From Chitinophagales bacterium (GTDB lineage: Bacteria > Bacteroidota > Bacteroidia > Chitinophagales > Chitinophagaceae), in assembly GCA_017303335.1 (NCBI GenBank), contig JAFLBK010000006.1:62001-126000 (forward strand): a stretch of DNA of 64,000 nucleotides, written 5' to 3'. A program made the translations under genes and the position numbers. This document shows, piece by piece, positions 34,494-43,813 of this stretch (position 1 is its first letter; the number at the start of each line of letters is the position of its first letter). Below the pieces are notes generated by a model. It saw nothing but the letters and a program-made list of their open reading frames with translations, had not been told where the DNA came from and did no database searches.

Positions 34494-36017
34494 ATGTCGC
34501 CCCTTTTGTTGTTCTCGTTTGTGATCGGCTATTTCCTGTTGCTGCTTGGTGTGGCATACCTTACTTCCCGGAACTCCAACAACGAATCTTTTTTCATCGG
34601 TAACCGCAACAGCAACTGGATGCTGGTGGCCTTTGGTATGATCGGCACTTCGCTCAGCGGTGTCACTTTCGTGAGTGTGCCCGGCGGCGTGGGAAGCGGC
34701 AACTTTTTTTATTTCCAGGTGGTGCTGGGCTACCTGCTCGGTTATCTGGTCATCGCCTTTGTGCTGATACCCCTGTATTACCGGATGAATCTCACCTCGA
34801 TTTATACTTATCTCGAGAAACGGTTTGGGATCAATGCCCATAAAGCGGGCGCTTTCTTTTTCATTTTATCGAGGGTGGTTGGGGCCACAGCCCGTTTATA
34901 CCTGGTGATCAGCATCCTGCAGCTGTTTATTTTCGATAAACTCGGGATCCCCTTTGAAGTAACGGCGCTGGTGATCCTCGTGCTGATCCTGCTCTATACA
35001 TTCGAAGGCGGCGTAAAAACGATCATCTATACCGATACGCTTCAGACCACGGGCATGCTGCTGGGCCTGGTTGTTTGTATCATTGTCATCATCCGGTCGA
35101 TGGGACTCGATTTCGGAAGCACGCTTTCCCTCATGCAGGAAAAGGGCTATACCCGCGTATTCAATACCGATATAAAAGCGGGCTCCTTCTTTTTGAAACA
35201 TATACTGGGTGGTATGTTCATCGCCATCGCGATGACGGGGCTCGACCAGGAGATGATGCAGAAGAACATCAGCGTAAAGACGATCCGCGATTCGCAGAAG
35301 AATATCATGTCCTTTACCGCGGTACTGATGGTCGTGAATTTTCTCTTTCTTTTCCTGGGCGGGATACTCTACCTCTATGCGAGCGCCAATAACATCAAGG
35401 TGGCGCCCGATGATCTTTTCCCGACCATCGCACTGAGCGATGCGTTCAGCGGAACGATCGGCATCATTTTCATCATCGCCCTCATCTCGGCCCTTTTTCC
35501 CAGCGTGGATGGAGCCATCACCTCGCTCACATCCTGTTTTTGCATCGACATCCTGGGTATTCACAAAAAAGAAGGAACGGAGAAGGAGAAAAAGCGTACG
35601 AGGCTGAAAGTTCATTTCAGTTTTGCAGCGGTATTCTTTCTGATGGTACTCATCTTTAAGGCGATCAACGACAAACTTATCATTGATTTTATCCTCAAGT
35701 TCGCGGGTGTAACCTATGGCCCCCTGCTCGGACTCTTCTCTTTCGGTATCTTAACCCGGCGGCAACTGAACGACAAACTCATCTGGACGGTATGCATCAC
35801 CGCACCAGCGCTGGCCCTGGGGCTGGATATGCTGAGCAGCCCGGAATGGTACGAGAAGAAACTGCACGTATCCCTGGGGCTGGGTTCACTCTCTGAGAGT
35901 ATATTCCACGGGTACAAGATCGGGAATGAACTGATCCTGATAAACGGGCTGCTCACTTTTGCAGGCCTTTGGCTGATATCCAAAAAAGGCGACAGCAAAA
36001 CCACGGTTTCTGCCTAA
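34494..36017 (+). CDS. Sodium:solute symporter (SSS family), substrate unknown
   Basis: 507 residues from the ATG at 34494, which follows AAACAGTTGTCT, a variant of the AAACGATTG element; a TTG two codons earlier is less likely. About 13 hydrophobic helices are visible. SSS features include SFFIGNRNSNWMLVAFGMIGTSLSG near helix 1-2 and the block YTDTLQTTGM. It lacks the galactose-contact residues seen in the symporter at 16128-17816, so the substrate is probably not that sugar. No neighbouring pathway gives a hint. An LOG family gene lies divergently and an O-methyltransferase gene follows by 75 bases. Confidence 0.87.
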   Translation: MSPLLLFSFVIGYFLLLLGVAYLTSRNSNNESFFIGNRNSNWMLVAFGMIGTSLSGVTFVSVPGGVGSGNFFYFQVVLGYLLGYLVIAFVLIPLYYRMNLTSIYTYLEKRFGINAHKAGAFFFILSRVVGATARLYLVISILQLFIFDKLGIPFEVTALVILVLILLYTFEGGVKTIIYTDTLQTTGMLLGLVVCIIVIIRSMGLDFGSTLSLMQEKGYTRVFNTDIKAGSFFLKHILGGMFIAIAMTGLDQEMMQKNISVKTIRDSQKNIMSFTAVLMVVNFLFLFLGGILYLYASANNIKVAPDDLFPTIALSDAFSGTIGIIFIIALISALFPSVDGAITSLTSCFCIDILGIHKKEGTEKEKKRTRLKVHFSFAAVFFLMVLIFKAINDKLIIDFILKFAGVTYGPLLGLFSFGILTRRQLNDKLIWTVCITAPALALGLDMLSSPEWYEKKLHVSLGLGSLSESIFHGYKIGNELILINGLLTFAGLWLISKKGDSKTTVSA

Positions 36018-36092
36018 CTTGCCCGGGTTAGTAACGTGCCATTCCGCACCCGGTAAGTGTGCTGGATGGCATTGCTGTTTAAACGATCAACG

Positions 36093-36728
36093 ATGGAATT
36101 AGTAAACCCGGTTGCGGAGCAGTATGCCCGCCACCATACAAGCCCGCTGGATCCTGTACTGCAGGAAATAGAAGCGTTTACCCTGGCAAATCATCCGCAT
36201 GCGCATATGCTCAGCGGACATGTACAAGGCAAATTGCTGGAAATGATCAGTTGCCTGGTAAGCCCGGAGTCCATCCTGGAGATCGGAACCTTCACCGGTT
36301 TCAGTGCGCTGTGCCTGGCAAAGGGCCTAAGGGATACCGGCACCTTGCATACCATTGAACTTCGGCCCGACGATGCAGATACCGCGGATCGCTTTTTTCG
36401 GAAAGCCGGAGAGAGCCGCATCCGGTTGCATGTGGGCGACGCATTGCAGATCATTCCGGCACTTCACTGCGATTGGGACCTGGTTTTCATTGATGCCGAT
36501 AAGGTGAACTATATTCCTTATTACGAGTTAACTTTGCCGCGGGTAAAAAAGGGGGGCTGGATACTGGCCGATAATGTTTTTTTTCACGGTGAAGTGCTGG
36601 AAGAAAACGTTAAGGGAAAGAACGCCAAAGCCATCGCCGCCTTTAATGATCATGTGCGGCAGGATGACCGGGTGCAAAAGGTGTTGTTGACCGTGCGGGA
36701 TGGTCTTCTGCTGGTTCAAAAGAAGTAA
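36093..36728 (+). CDS. Class I SAM-dependent O-methyltransferase (CCoAOMT-like)
   Basis: 211 residues from the ATG at 36093, which directly follows TTTAAACGATCAACG, a variant of the AAACGATTG start element. An upstream in-frame ATG at 36057 adds 12 residues without family character. The SAM-binding loop is SILEIGTFTGFSALCLA, followed by TIELRPDDADTA, VGDALQIIP and the metal-binding FIDADKVNYIPYYE and LADNVFFHG. The family methylates catechol-type hydroxyls in a metal-dependent way; the bacterial substrate is usually unknown. The next gene starts three bases after its stop. Confidence 0.9.
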   Translation: MELVNPVAEQYARHHTSPLDPVLQEIEAFTLANHPHAHMLSGHVQGKLLEMISCLVSPESILEIGTFTGFSALCLAKGLRDTGTLHTIELRPDDADTADRFFRKAGESRIRLHVGDALQIIPALHCDWDLVFIDADKVNYIPYYELTLPRVKKGGWILADNVFFHGEVLEENVKGKNAKAIAAFNDHVRQDDRVQKVLLTVRDGLLLVQKK

Positions 36729-36731
36729 TCA

Positions 36732-37865
36732 ATGATACGCTGTATATCAATCATACTCTTTACTTGCTGCTTCCTGCATGTGCGGGCACAGGAGCGGATC
36801 ACGATCGAGGAATACGTGGCCCGGTTCCGCGACATCGCCGTGAGCGAGATGAAACGTTCCGGTGTGCCGGCAGCCATCACGCTGGCGCAGGGAATTCTCG
36901 AATCGGAAAACGGTAACAGCGAACTGGTGAAGAAATCGAACAATCACTTCGGCATCAAATGCAAAAGCACCTGGGCCGGCGATTCCGTAAATCACGACGA
37001 CGACGCGGAAGGGGAATGCTTCCGGGCCTATGCCAACGCGGAAGACAGCTACCGCGATCACAGTAATTTTCTGAAAGGCAATCAGCGTTATGCATCGCTT
37101 TTCAACCTCAACCCGGAAGATTACAAAGCCTGGGCACGCGGACTGAAAAAAGCGGGCTATGCCACCAATCCCCGCTACCCCGATTTACTGATTAAGTACA
37201 TCGAGCAATACAACCTGCAGCAGTACACACTTGTGGCGTTGAATAAAATGACGGCACCGGAAATGATGGCCGCCGACACCCTCCGTTCAGCGACTCCTGC
37301 GGAAACAATGAGCAACCCATCCACGTCGACCAATACCGAACCGATTCCTGCCGATGCCGGCAGGATCATCAGCATCAACAAAGTAAAATGTGTGTACGCG
37401 GCCAGGGGCACTTCCTTACTGGCCCTGGCCACTAAGCACAATATCAATCTTAACCGGCTGATGGACTTCAACGACCTTACCGAAGAAGGCTTATTGCAAA
37501 AAGACCAGTATATTTTTCTGCAAAAGAAGTCGAGGACAGGCGAAAAGGAATTCTATGTTGTTCAACAGGGAGAAACGCTGCACGATGTTGCACAAAAGAA
37601 CGGCATCCAGTTGCAGGCCCTGCGGGAATACAACAACCTGGATAAGACCGCGGCGATACCGGCCAGCACCAAACTCTACCTGCAGCCGGGATTGAACAAA
37701 CAGCATGCGGAACAACAAAAGGTAAAAACACATAAAGTAGAACCCAAAGAAGGTTTGTATGCGATTGCCAGGAAATACCAGGTAACCGTACAGCAGTTGC
37801 GGGAATGGAATAAACTGGAAAGCGACGAACTTAAGATCGGCCAGGAACTGATCGTGGGAAAATAA
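36732..37865 (+). CDS. Peptidoglycan hydrolase: glucosaminidase domain plus LysM repeats
   Basis: 377 residues with a signal peptide (ends VRAQ). Residues about 25-165 are a GH73-type N-acetylglucosaminidase domain: SGVPAAITLAQGILESENGNSEL with the likely catalytic glutamate, then NNHFGIKC and RAYANAEDSYRDHSNFL. A linker rich in T, P and A follows. The C-terminal 170 residues hold three LysM-like segments; the last (YAIARKYQVTVQQLREWNKL) is the clearest. It should cut the glycan strands of peptidoglycan in cell separation or remodelling. It is separated by three bases from the O-methyltransferase gene, so transcription is probably shared. Confidence 0.9.
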   Translation: MIRCISIILFTCCFLHVRAQERITIEEYVARFRDIAVSEMKRSGVPAAITLAQGILESENGNSELVKKSNNHFGIKCKSTWAGDSVNHDDDAEGECFRAYANAEDSYRDHSNFLKGNQRYASLFNLNPEDYKAWARGLKKAGYATNPRYPDLLIKYIEQYNLQQYTLVALNKMTAPEMMAADTLRSATPAETMSNPSTSTNTEPIPADAGRIISINKVKCVYAARGTSLLALATKHNINLNRLMDFNDLTEEGLLQKDQYIFLQKKSRTGEKEFYVVQQGETLHDVAQKNGIQLQALREYNNLDKTAAIPASTKLYLQPGLNKQHAEQQKVKTHKVEPKEGLYAIARKYQVTVQQLREWNKLESDELKIGQELIVGK

Positions 37866-37904
37866 TTCATCAACGCCCTTGCGGCAAAATAAAAACAACA
37901 GTAT

Positions 37905-38441
37905 ATGGTGATCCAGGTTTTGGATAAAAAATTTCAGCCCTACATCCGGGCGGCACAGATCCAGGAAGAAGTAGCCCGCCTCGGTGCACAGATGAACGCC
38001 GACTACGCCGGTAAGAATCCCTTGTTCATCGCCATTCTTAATGGCTCCTTCATGTTCGCATCCGACCTGTTCAAGGAGTTAACGGTGGATGCCGAGATCT
38101 GTTTCATCAAACTCGCTTCGTACAAAGGCACCCGTTCTACCGGCAACGTCATCACATCTATCGGCCTCGATGAATCGCTGAAAGGAAGGCATGTGGTCAT
38201 TGTGGAAGATATTGTGGATACCGGCAAGACCCTGTACGAATTCTTACCCCAACTCACCAACCAGCAACCAGCCAGCCTGCGCATCGCTGCCCTGCTTCAT
38301 AAGCCCGAAGCCCTGGTACACCCGCTCACCATCGATTACCTGGGCTTTACGGTTCCTAATAAATTCCTGCTCGGGTACGGACTTGATTACGACGGGCATG
38401 GCCGCAACCTCAAGGAAATTTACCAGTTGGTAGGGGATTGA
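37905..38441 (+). CDS. hpt: Hypoxanthine phosphoribosyltransferase
   Basis: 178 residues. The PRPP-binding loop is VVIVEDIVDTGKTL, the flexible loop region has KLASYKGTRSTG, and the N-terminal ILNGSFMFASDL gives the PPi loop. The C-terminal VPNKFLLGYGLDYDG supplies base-contact residues. It salvages hypoxanthine and possibly guanine to their monophosphates in the cytoplasm. Length and motifs match bacterial Hpt closely. The gene follows the glucosaminidase by 39 bases. Confidence 0.95.
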   Translation: MVIQVLDKKFQPYIRAAQIQEEVARLGAQMNADYAGKNPLFIAILNGSFMFASDLFKELTVDAEICFIKLASYKGTRSTGNVITSIGLDESLKGRHVVIVEDIVDTGKTLYEFLPQLTNQQPASLRIAALLHKPEALVHPLTIDYLGFTVPNKFLLGYGLDYDGHGRNLKEIYQLVGD

Positions 38442-38513
38442 CAGGCAACATTGCCGTAAAAAAAGTTATCTTGAGGGAGGAGCAAATAACGATTGTTCGA
38501 AAATAGCCTGCTA

Positions 38514-40283
38514 TTGAAACAACTCATTGCCTATATCCTCTTTTTCTTTACCGCGTTCTCCGCTGAAGCACAATATTATCTCCGGGGTGAAGTGACCGAC
38601 GAAAAAGGCATTGCCCTGCAACGTGTGAAGATTCTCCTGCATTCGAGCAGGCAATTATTCTATACCGGCCCATCGGGCGGTTTTGGCATCACAACACATA
38701 CACTCTACGATTCGCTGACGCTGAGCATGGAAGGATTCGACAGTAAGACGGTACGGGTTAAATCGGATATCTGGCAGAACATCACGCTCAAAGTGCTTCC
38801 CTCCAATGCCAATAAGAATCGCCCCAAGCTCATATCTGTTACCAAGAACCTGAACCAGACCTCCCGGGTGAAATGGTATATTGATAACGAGACCTATTTC
38901 CAGTTGGTTGAGAACGATTATGTAAACGCGGATAAATATCCGAACACGGGATTTTCCCTGAACGTGAACAAGGCTTCCTACAGCAATGTTCGCCGTTTCA
39001 TCAATATGCAGAGCGCCGTACCGCCCGATGCGGTTCGCATGGAAGAGATGATCAATTATTTCAACCTGCATTACCGGGAGCCGGAGGGAGCCGATCTTTT
39101 CCGGCTGGAATCGCAGCTTACTTCCTGTCCCTGGGATATGGAAAAAGCTTTGCTGGTGGTGAATGTGAATGCCCGTAAGGTAGACCTCAGCCGCATTCCG
39201 CCAAGCAATTTTGTTTTCCTGATCGATGCGTCCGGCAGTATGGATATGCCCAACAAACTGCCCCTGCTCAAGGCGGCCTTCCAGTTATTTGTCAAGAACC
39301 TGCGGCCGATCGATACGATATCAATCGTTACCTATGGCGGTACCGTTGGTATCTGGCTGCAACCTACCAGCGGAGCTGAGAAAGAGAAGATCACCAAATC
39401 CATTGAAGAACTGACCGCGATCGGGGATACACCCGGCCAGTCGGCGATCATGGCAGCCTATACACTGGCCAACAAAACATTCATCAAAGGCGGAAGTAAC
39501 CGGGTGATCTTAGCCACCGATGGCGATTTTAATGTAGGGGCCGCCTCGGAAAAAGAACTGGAAGAACTGATCACCAAAGAACGCCAGAGCGGTGTGTACC
39601 TTACCTGCCTGGGTGTGGGAATGGGGAATTTCAAAGACTCCAAGCTGGAAACGCTGGCCAAGAAGGGGAACGGAAATTATGCGTATATCGACGACCTGAA
39701 GGAAGCGGAGAAAGTATTGGTGAAAGAACTTACCCAAACATTTTACGCCGTGGCGGATGATGTGTTCATGAATATTCAATTCAACCCCAAACTGATTAAG
39801 GAGTACCGGTTGATCGGTTTCGACAACCGCCGCGACGCCGTGGCCGACAGTACGATCGACCTGGAAGGAGGGGAACTGGGAAGCGGCAACAGCGTGCTGG
39901 CTTATTTCGAAATCGTTCCGGGCAGTGATCAGCTTTTTAAGGATACTGGACCATCGGGTGAAAAGCTGGCAACGATCGACCTGCGCTACAGCCTTTGCAA
40001 CGACACCGCCCATCTCCGTTTTTCGTGGGATTGCCCGGCGAATTTCACCGACTTTAAAAGTATCGATAAAGAACTTCAATTCGCTACGGCCGTGGCCATG
40101 TTCGGCCTCAAGGTCAAGCAATCGAAATACATCCGGAACGCCGAGTGGATCGATATTCACAATATCGCACAGGCTTCTTACGACCCGAATGTATTCCTGC
40201 AGGCGGAATTTCTGCAGCTTGTAGATAAGGCCGAGGCCATCTATTCAAGGAAAAAAAAGAAGAAGAGTAAGAGCGACGATTAA
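38514..40283 (+). CDS. Von Willebrand factor A (YfbK-like) protein with carboxypeptidase-regulatory domain
   Basis: 589 residues from a TTG at 38514; an earlier TTG at 38493 lies inside the AACGATTG element (38488-38495) and is less likely. A signal peptide ends AEAQ. Residues about 22-95 form a carboxypeptidase-regulatory-like beta domain (YLRGEVTDEKGIALQRVKI). The segment with MEEMINYFNLHYREPEG is the YfbK-type N-terminal domain. The VWA domain begins near 230 and keeps the MIDAS sequence DASGS with D238. A C-terminal domain follows and ends in a basic tail (SRKKKKKSKSDD). VWA proteins bind partners through a metal ion; function is unknown. The stop codon overlaps that of dnaJ on the other strand. 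Confidence 0.86.
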   Translation: MKQLIAYILFFFTAFSAEAQYYLRGEVTDEKGIALQRVKILLHSSRQLFYTGPSGGFGITTHTLYDSLTLSMEGFDSKTVRVKSDIWQNITLKVLPSNANKNRPKLISVTKNLNQTSRVKWYIDNETYFQLVENDYVNADKYPNTGFSLNVNKASYSNVRRFINMQSAVPPDAVRMEEMINYFNLHYREPEGADLFRLESQLTSCPWDMEKALLVVNVNARKVDLSRIPPSNFVFLIDASGSMDMPNKLPLLKAAFQLFVKNLRPIDTISIVTYGGTVGIWLQPTSGAEKEKITKSIEELTAIGDTPGQSAIMAAYTLANKTFIKGGSNRVILATDGDFNVGAASEKELEELITKERQSGVYLTCLGVGMGNFKDSKLETLAKKGNGNYAYIDDLKEAEKVLVKELTQTFYAVADDVFMNIQFNPKLIKEYRLIGFDNRRDAVADSTIDLEGGELGSGNSVLAYFEIVPGSDQLFKDTGPSGEKLATIDLRYSLCNDTAHLRFSWDCPANFTDFKSIDKELQFATAVAMFGLKVKQSKYIRNAEWIDIHNIAQASYDPNVFLQAEFLQLVDKAEAIYSRKKKKKSKSDD

Positions 40284-41452
40284 GAGAACATCTCCCGTAC
40301 CTTGTCGAAGAAGGACTTGTCGTTCTTTTCCGGTTTGGGTTTGAAATTTTCAGATGCCTGCAATTTCTCCAGCATTCTTTTCTCCTCATCCGATACATGC
40401 TGGGGCGTCCACACATTCACCTGGATCAACTGATCGCCTTTTTCATAACTGTTGACATTGGGAAATCCCTTTCCTTTTAACCGGAATATTTTGCCGCTTT
40501 GCGTACCGGGTGGGATTTTGATTTTAGCCCTTCCGTCGATGGTGGGAACTTCCACCTGCGTACCGAAGACGGCATCCGGAATGGAAATGTGAAGATCATA
40601 TGCGACGTTGAGTCCGTCGCGGTGCAGTTGCGGGTGTGGTTCTTCTTCGATCAGCACGATGAGGTCGCCAGCGCTGCCGCCCCGTTCACCGGCATTGCCC
40701 CGCCCGCTTAAACTCAACTGCATGCCTTCCTGCACACCTGCCGGTATGTCGATGGTTACGGTTTCTTCGCCATATACTCTTCCGTCGCCCTTGCAGGCAG
40801 TACATTTATGTGTTACCGTGCTTCCTTCACCATTACAGGTAGGGCAGGTTGTTACGGTTTGCATCTGGCCCAGGAAGGTATTCTGTACCCGGCGAACCTG
40901 TCCGCTGCCACCGCAGGTACCGCAGGTTTGAACGCTGTTCTTGTCTTTCGCCCCGCTGCCGCCACAGGTATTGCAGGGTACGTATTTTTTAACCTTGATG
41001 GTCTTTTGGGCGCCTTTTGCGATCTCTTCAAAATTCAGTTTGAGTTTCACGCGGAGGTTGCTGCCCCGCTGTCCCCGCGCCCGGGAACCGGAACTGCGGC
41101 GGTTGCTGCCGCCAAAGAAACTGCCAAAGGGATTATCATCACCGAAAATATCGCCGAACTGGCTGAAGATATCATCCATGTTCATGCCGCCACCGCTGTA
41201 TCCGCCACCGCCGCCGCTGCGCCCCGGACCAAATGCCTGGTGGCCAAAACGGTCGTACTGTGCACGTTTATCGGAATCACTCAGGACCTCATAAGCCTCG
41301 GCTGCTTCCTTGAATTTTTCTTCAGCCGTCTTATCTCCGGGGTTGCGGTCGGGATGGTATTGCATAGCCACCTTCCGGTACGCTTTTTTGATCTCATCCT
41401 GGCTGGCGCCTTTTGATACGCCTAATATTTCGTAATAATCTCTTTTCGACAT
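40280..41452 (-). CDS. dnaJ: Chaperone protein DnaJ
   Basis: 390 residues. The J domain has the HPD motif (YHPDRNPGD), followed by a glycine/phenylalanine region, four CxxCxGxG zinc repeats (CNTCGGSG, CGTCGGSG, CPTCNGEG, CTACKGDG) and the C-terminal substrate-binding domains. It stimulates the ATPase of DnaK and delivers unfolded proteins to it. It lies 14 bases downstream of grpE in one operon; dnaK is not in the window. The 3' end overlaps that of the VWA gene by four bases. Confidence 0.97.
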   Translation of the reverse strand: MSKRDYYEILGVSKGASQDEIKKAYRKVAMQYHPDRNPGDKTAEEKFKEAAEAYEVLSDSDKRAQYDRFGHQAFGPGRSGGGGGYSGGGMNMDDIFSQFGDIFGDDNPFGSFFGGSNRRSSGSRARGQRGSNLRVKLKLNFEEIAKGAQKTIKVKKYVPCNTCGGSGAKDKNSVQTCGTCGGSGQVRRVQNTFLGQMQTVTTCPTCNGEGSTVTHKCTACKGDGRVYGEETVTIDIPAGVQEGMQLSLSGRGNAGERGGSAGDLIVLIEEEPHPQLHRDGLNVAYDLHISIPDAVFGTQVEVPTIDGRAKIKIPPGTQSGKIFRLKGKGFPNVNSYEKGDQLIQVNVWTPQHVSDEEKRMLEKLQASENFKPKPEKNDKSFFDKVREMFS

Positions 41453-41466
41453 GCTTGCTGTTTATT

Positions 41467-42015
41467 TTATTTGCCCACCACCACTTTAGCGAAACGGATG
41501 ATCTTATCGTTCAGGTAATAACCTTTTTCCACTTCATCTACTACTTTTCCTTTTTTGTCTTCGGGTGTCTCGATCTCGGTGATCGCCTCGTGTTTCTCCA
41601 CGTCGAAATCCGTGTTGATGCTTTCCATGGGTTTCAGCCCTTTCGCCTGCAGTTTACTGCGGAGTTTGTTGAAGACAAGCTGAACTCCCTGCTTGCTGCT
41701 GGCGATATCCTCACTTTCTGTCAACTGCTTTTCGGCTCGGTCGCAGTCGTCCAGTACTTCCAGTAAAGAGATGATCACATCTTTACCGGCGGTTTGTATC
41801 AGTTCGAGCCGTTCTTTTGCATTCCGGCGTTTGAAATTATCGAACTCAGCGAAAAGGCGGAGGTATTTATCCTTTTGTTCCTGCACTTCAGCCTGCAGTT
41901 TTTCGATCGTTTCTTCGTTTTCCGGGTTGCTAAGGTGGGTGTTTCCCGGAACATCTGCGTCCGCATTAATATCCATTTCCTGGTTCTCCTGCGTCATAGT
42001 GTCTTTTTCTTCCAT
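41467..42015 (-). CDS. grpE: Nucleotide exchange factor GrpE
   Basis: 182 residues. An acidic, glutamine-rich N-terminus leads into a long helix (ETIEKLQAEVQEQKDKYLRLFAEFDNFKRRN) and the C-terminal four-helix/beta domain with VDEVEKGYYLNDKIIRFAKVVVGK, the family signature. It releases ADP from DnaK. It is the first gene of the grpE-dnaJ operon. About 30 bases upstream of the start is TACCTTCG, a variant of the Bacteroidota -7 element with TTGG 18 bases before it, probably the vegetative promoter. No CIRCE element is visible. Confidence 0.96.
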   Translation of the reverse strand: MEEKDTMTQENQEMDINADADVPGNTHLSNPENEETIEKLQAEVQEQKDKYLRLFAEFDNFKRRNAKERLELIQTAGKDVIISLLEVLDDCDRAEKQLTESEDIASSKQGVQLVFNKLRSKLQAKGLKPMESINTDFDVEKHEAITEIETPEDKKGKVVDEVEKGYYLNDKIIRFAKVVVGK

Positions 42016-42141
42016 ATTCGGGATTTAAAAATTGGTTGCGAAGGTACAACAGTCAAACGTACTGCCAAGCCACGGTAAGCGGTCAAATTGACAAAAATAT
42101 GCCCTTACTGCCTGTGAATCACTCGCTAATGGCAGGGTCAT

Positions 42142-42149
42142 TACCTTTG
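42142..42149 (+). promoter_or_regulatory. -7 promoter element of the RlmI-like gene
   Basis: TACCTTTG matches TAnnTTTG exactly and ends five bases before the ATG, predicting a leaderless or nearly leaderless message. Confidence 0.5.
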
Positions 42150-42154
42150 CGGGT

Positions 42155-43336
42155 ATGAAAGGAATTTACCTGAATAAGAATATCAGCCGCCGGGTGGAGT
42201 TGGGGCACCCCTGGATCTTTGCAAACGAAGTGAACCGGGGAAAGGCGCTGGACGCTGCCGCAAAGCCAGGCGAGATCGTGAATGTTTTTACCTACGATAA
42301 GAAATTCATAGGCCGCGGCTATATAAACCCGCAATCCCAGATTATGGTACGCCTGCTTACCCGGGATAAGGACGAGTTAATTGATGAGGGTTTCTTTCTG
42401 AATCGTATCCGCAAAGCATGGGAGTACCGGCAACGGATCGGTTATACTGAAAACTGCCGGCTGGTATTTGGCGAAGCCGATGACCTGCCCCAGTTGATCA
42501 TCGATAAGTTCAATGACTATTTTGTGATCCAGACCCTGGCGCTGGGTATCGATGCCTGGAAGCCAGCGATCGTGAAAGCGCTTGAAACCATTTTTACACC
42601 CCGGGGAATTTATGAACGCAATGATGTTCCGGTGAGGGAACTGGAAGGATTGGCTCAGCAGAAAGGATTCCTGTCTGCCCCGTTTGATACCAATATCATT
42701 ATCCGCGAGAACGGAATCCGCTTTCATGTGGATATTGCCAACGGGCAGAAGACAGGCTTTTTCCTCGACCAGCAGGATAACCGGCGGGCGATACAGCATA
42801 TTGTAAAGGGAGCCGATGTACTGGGCGCTTTTTGTTATACCGGTTCATTTGAGATCAGCGCCGCGTTTTATGGAGCCCGGTCGGTATTGGGACTTGATAT
42901 TTCGCAGGCGGCTATCGACATGTGTAACCGCAACGCCCTGCTTAATGGACTGGAAAACACCTGCCGTTTTGAATGTGTAAATGCGTTTGATGTGTTGAAA
43001 GAATGGTCGAAGGACGGTAAACAGTGGGATGTGGTTATGCTCGATCCGCCTTCGTTTACCAAGAACCGGGCGAGCATCGACAAGGCGGTGGCGGGTTACA
43101 AAGAGATCAACCTGCGGGGAATGAAACTGGTCAGGCCGGGTGGGTTCCTGGTAACATCCAGCTGTACCAACCTGGTACAGCCAAAATTATTCCTGGAAAC
43201 GATACAGGCGGCAGCACTGGATGCAAAGCGACGGTTGCGGGAAGTAACATTCAATGCCCAATCGGCGGATCATCCGATCATTCCCGGGCAGGAGAATACC
43301 CAGTATCTTAAATTCCTTGTCGTACAGGTTATATAA
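42155..43336 (+). CDS. 23S rRNA (cytosine-C5) methyltransferase, RlmI family
   Basis: 393 residues. The N-terminal 80 residues form a PUA domain (GHPWIFANEVNRG, GKFIGRGYINPQSQIMVRLL). The C-terminal Rossmann domain has VLGAFCYTGSFEISAAFYGA for SAM binding, then VLGLDISQAAIDMCNRNA, VMLDPPSFTKNRA and TSSCTNLV. This is the RlmI/RlmK class that methylates 23S rRNA; an exact target base cannot be assigned here. The gene is alone on its strand and its start is five bases after a perfect -7 element. Confidence 0.9.
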   Translation: MKGIYLNKNISRRVELGHPWIFANEVNRGKALDAAAKPGEIVNVFTYDKKFIGRGYINPQSQIMVRLLTRDKDELIDEGFFLNRIRKAWEYRQRIGYTENCRLVFGEADDLPQLIIDKFNDYFVIQTLALGIDAWKPAIVKALETIFTPRGIYERNDVPVRELEGLAQQKGFLSAPFDTNIIIRENGIRFHVDIANGQKTGFFLDQQDNRRAIQHIVKGADVLGAFCYTGSFEISAAFYGARSVLGLDISQAAIDMCNRNALLNGLENTCRFECVNAFDVLKEWSKDGKQWDVVMLDPPSFTKNRASIDKAVAGYKEINLRGMKLVRPGGFLVTSSCTNLVQPKLFLETIQAAALDAKRRLREVTFNAQSADHPIIPGQENTQYLKFLVVQVI

Positions 43337-43345
43337 GGGGTGATT

Positions 43346-43750
43346 TTATTTGACTACCTGGAATTTACCAGAGTCGATGATCTTTCCATTCTTATCCCGT
43401 AGCTGGTAGATGTAAATACCACGGTAGAACTCATCAAGCGGAACGGTGATTTTGGGTAATACTTTTCCGATCTCACTTACTTTTTTTCCCATGAAATTAT
43501 AGATCTGAAGCGAATAGGAACGATCGTAGCCATACTGGAAATCAAAGTTGATCACCGAGCTGGCGGGTATTGGATACGGTTTTAGCATCTTTGTAACCGG
43601 GTCACCGGTTCCTGAAGGCCTGTTCTGAGCGAAAGAAGTAAAAGTTAATCCAATAAGTAAAATTGATATAAGTACAATTTTCTTCAATACAGTAAAAATA
43701 GCAAAATCTTTCAACAAACCAAGATTTTCAAGCCGGTAAATTGACTTCAT
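43346..43750 (-). CDS. Minimal T9SS type A sorting-domain protein
   Basis: 134 residues from the ATG at 43750, or 113 from a TTG at 43687 that gives a more typical signal peptide (KKIVLISILLIGLTFTSFAQ). After the signal peptide only about 20 residues precede a complete type A sorting domain (YPIPASSVINFDF, YSLQIYNFMGKKV, GIYIYQLRDKNGKIIDSGKFQV). There is thus hardly any passenger. It may be secreted as a small stand-alone domain, be a remnant of a larger cargo gene, or act on the secretion system. Base composition is A+T-rich compared with the RlmI-like gene. The 3' ends converge with a nine-base gap. Confidence 0.78.
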   Translation of the reverse strand: MKSIYRLENLGLLKDFAIFTVLKKIVLISILLIGLTFTSFAQNRPSGTGDPVTKMLKPYPIPASSVINFDFQYGYDRSYSLQIYNFMGKKVSEIGKVLPKITVPLDEFYRGIYIYQLRDKNGKIIDSGKFQVVK

Positions 43751-43813
43751 TTCCGTTAAACCGGCTGAATTACATGGGTTTATATTATAACGTATGATAA
43801 TGCCTTTTTAGTA

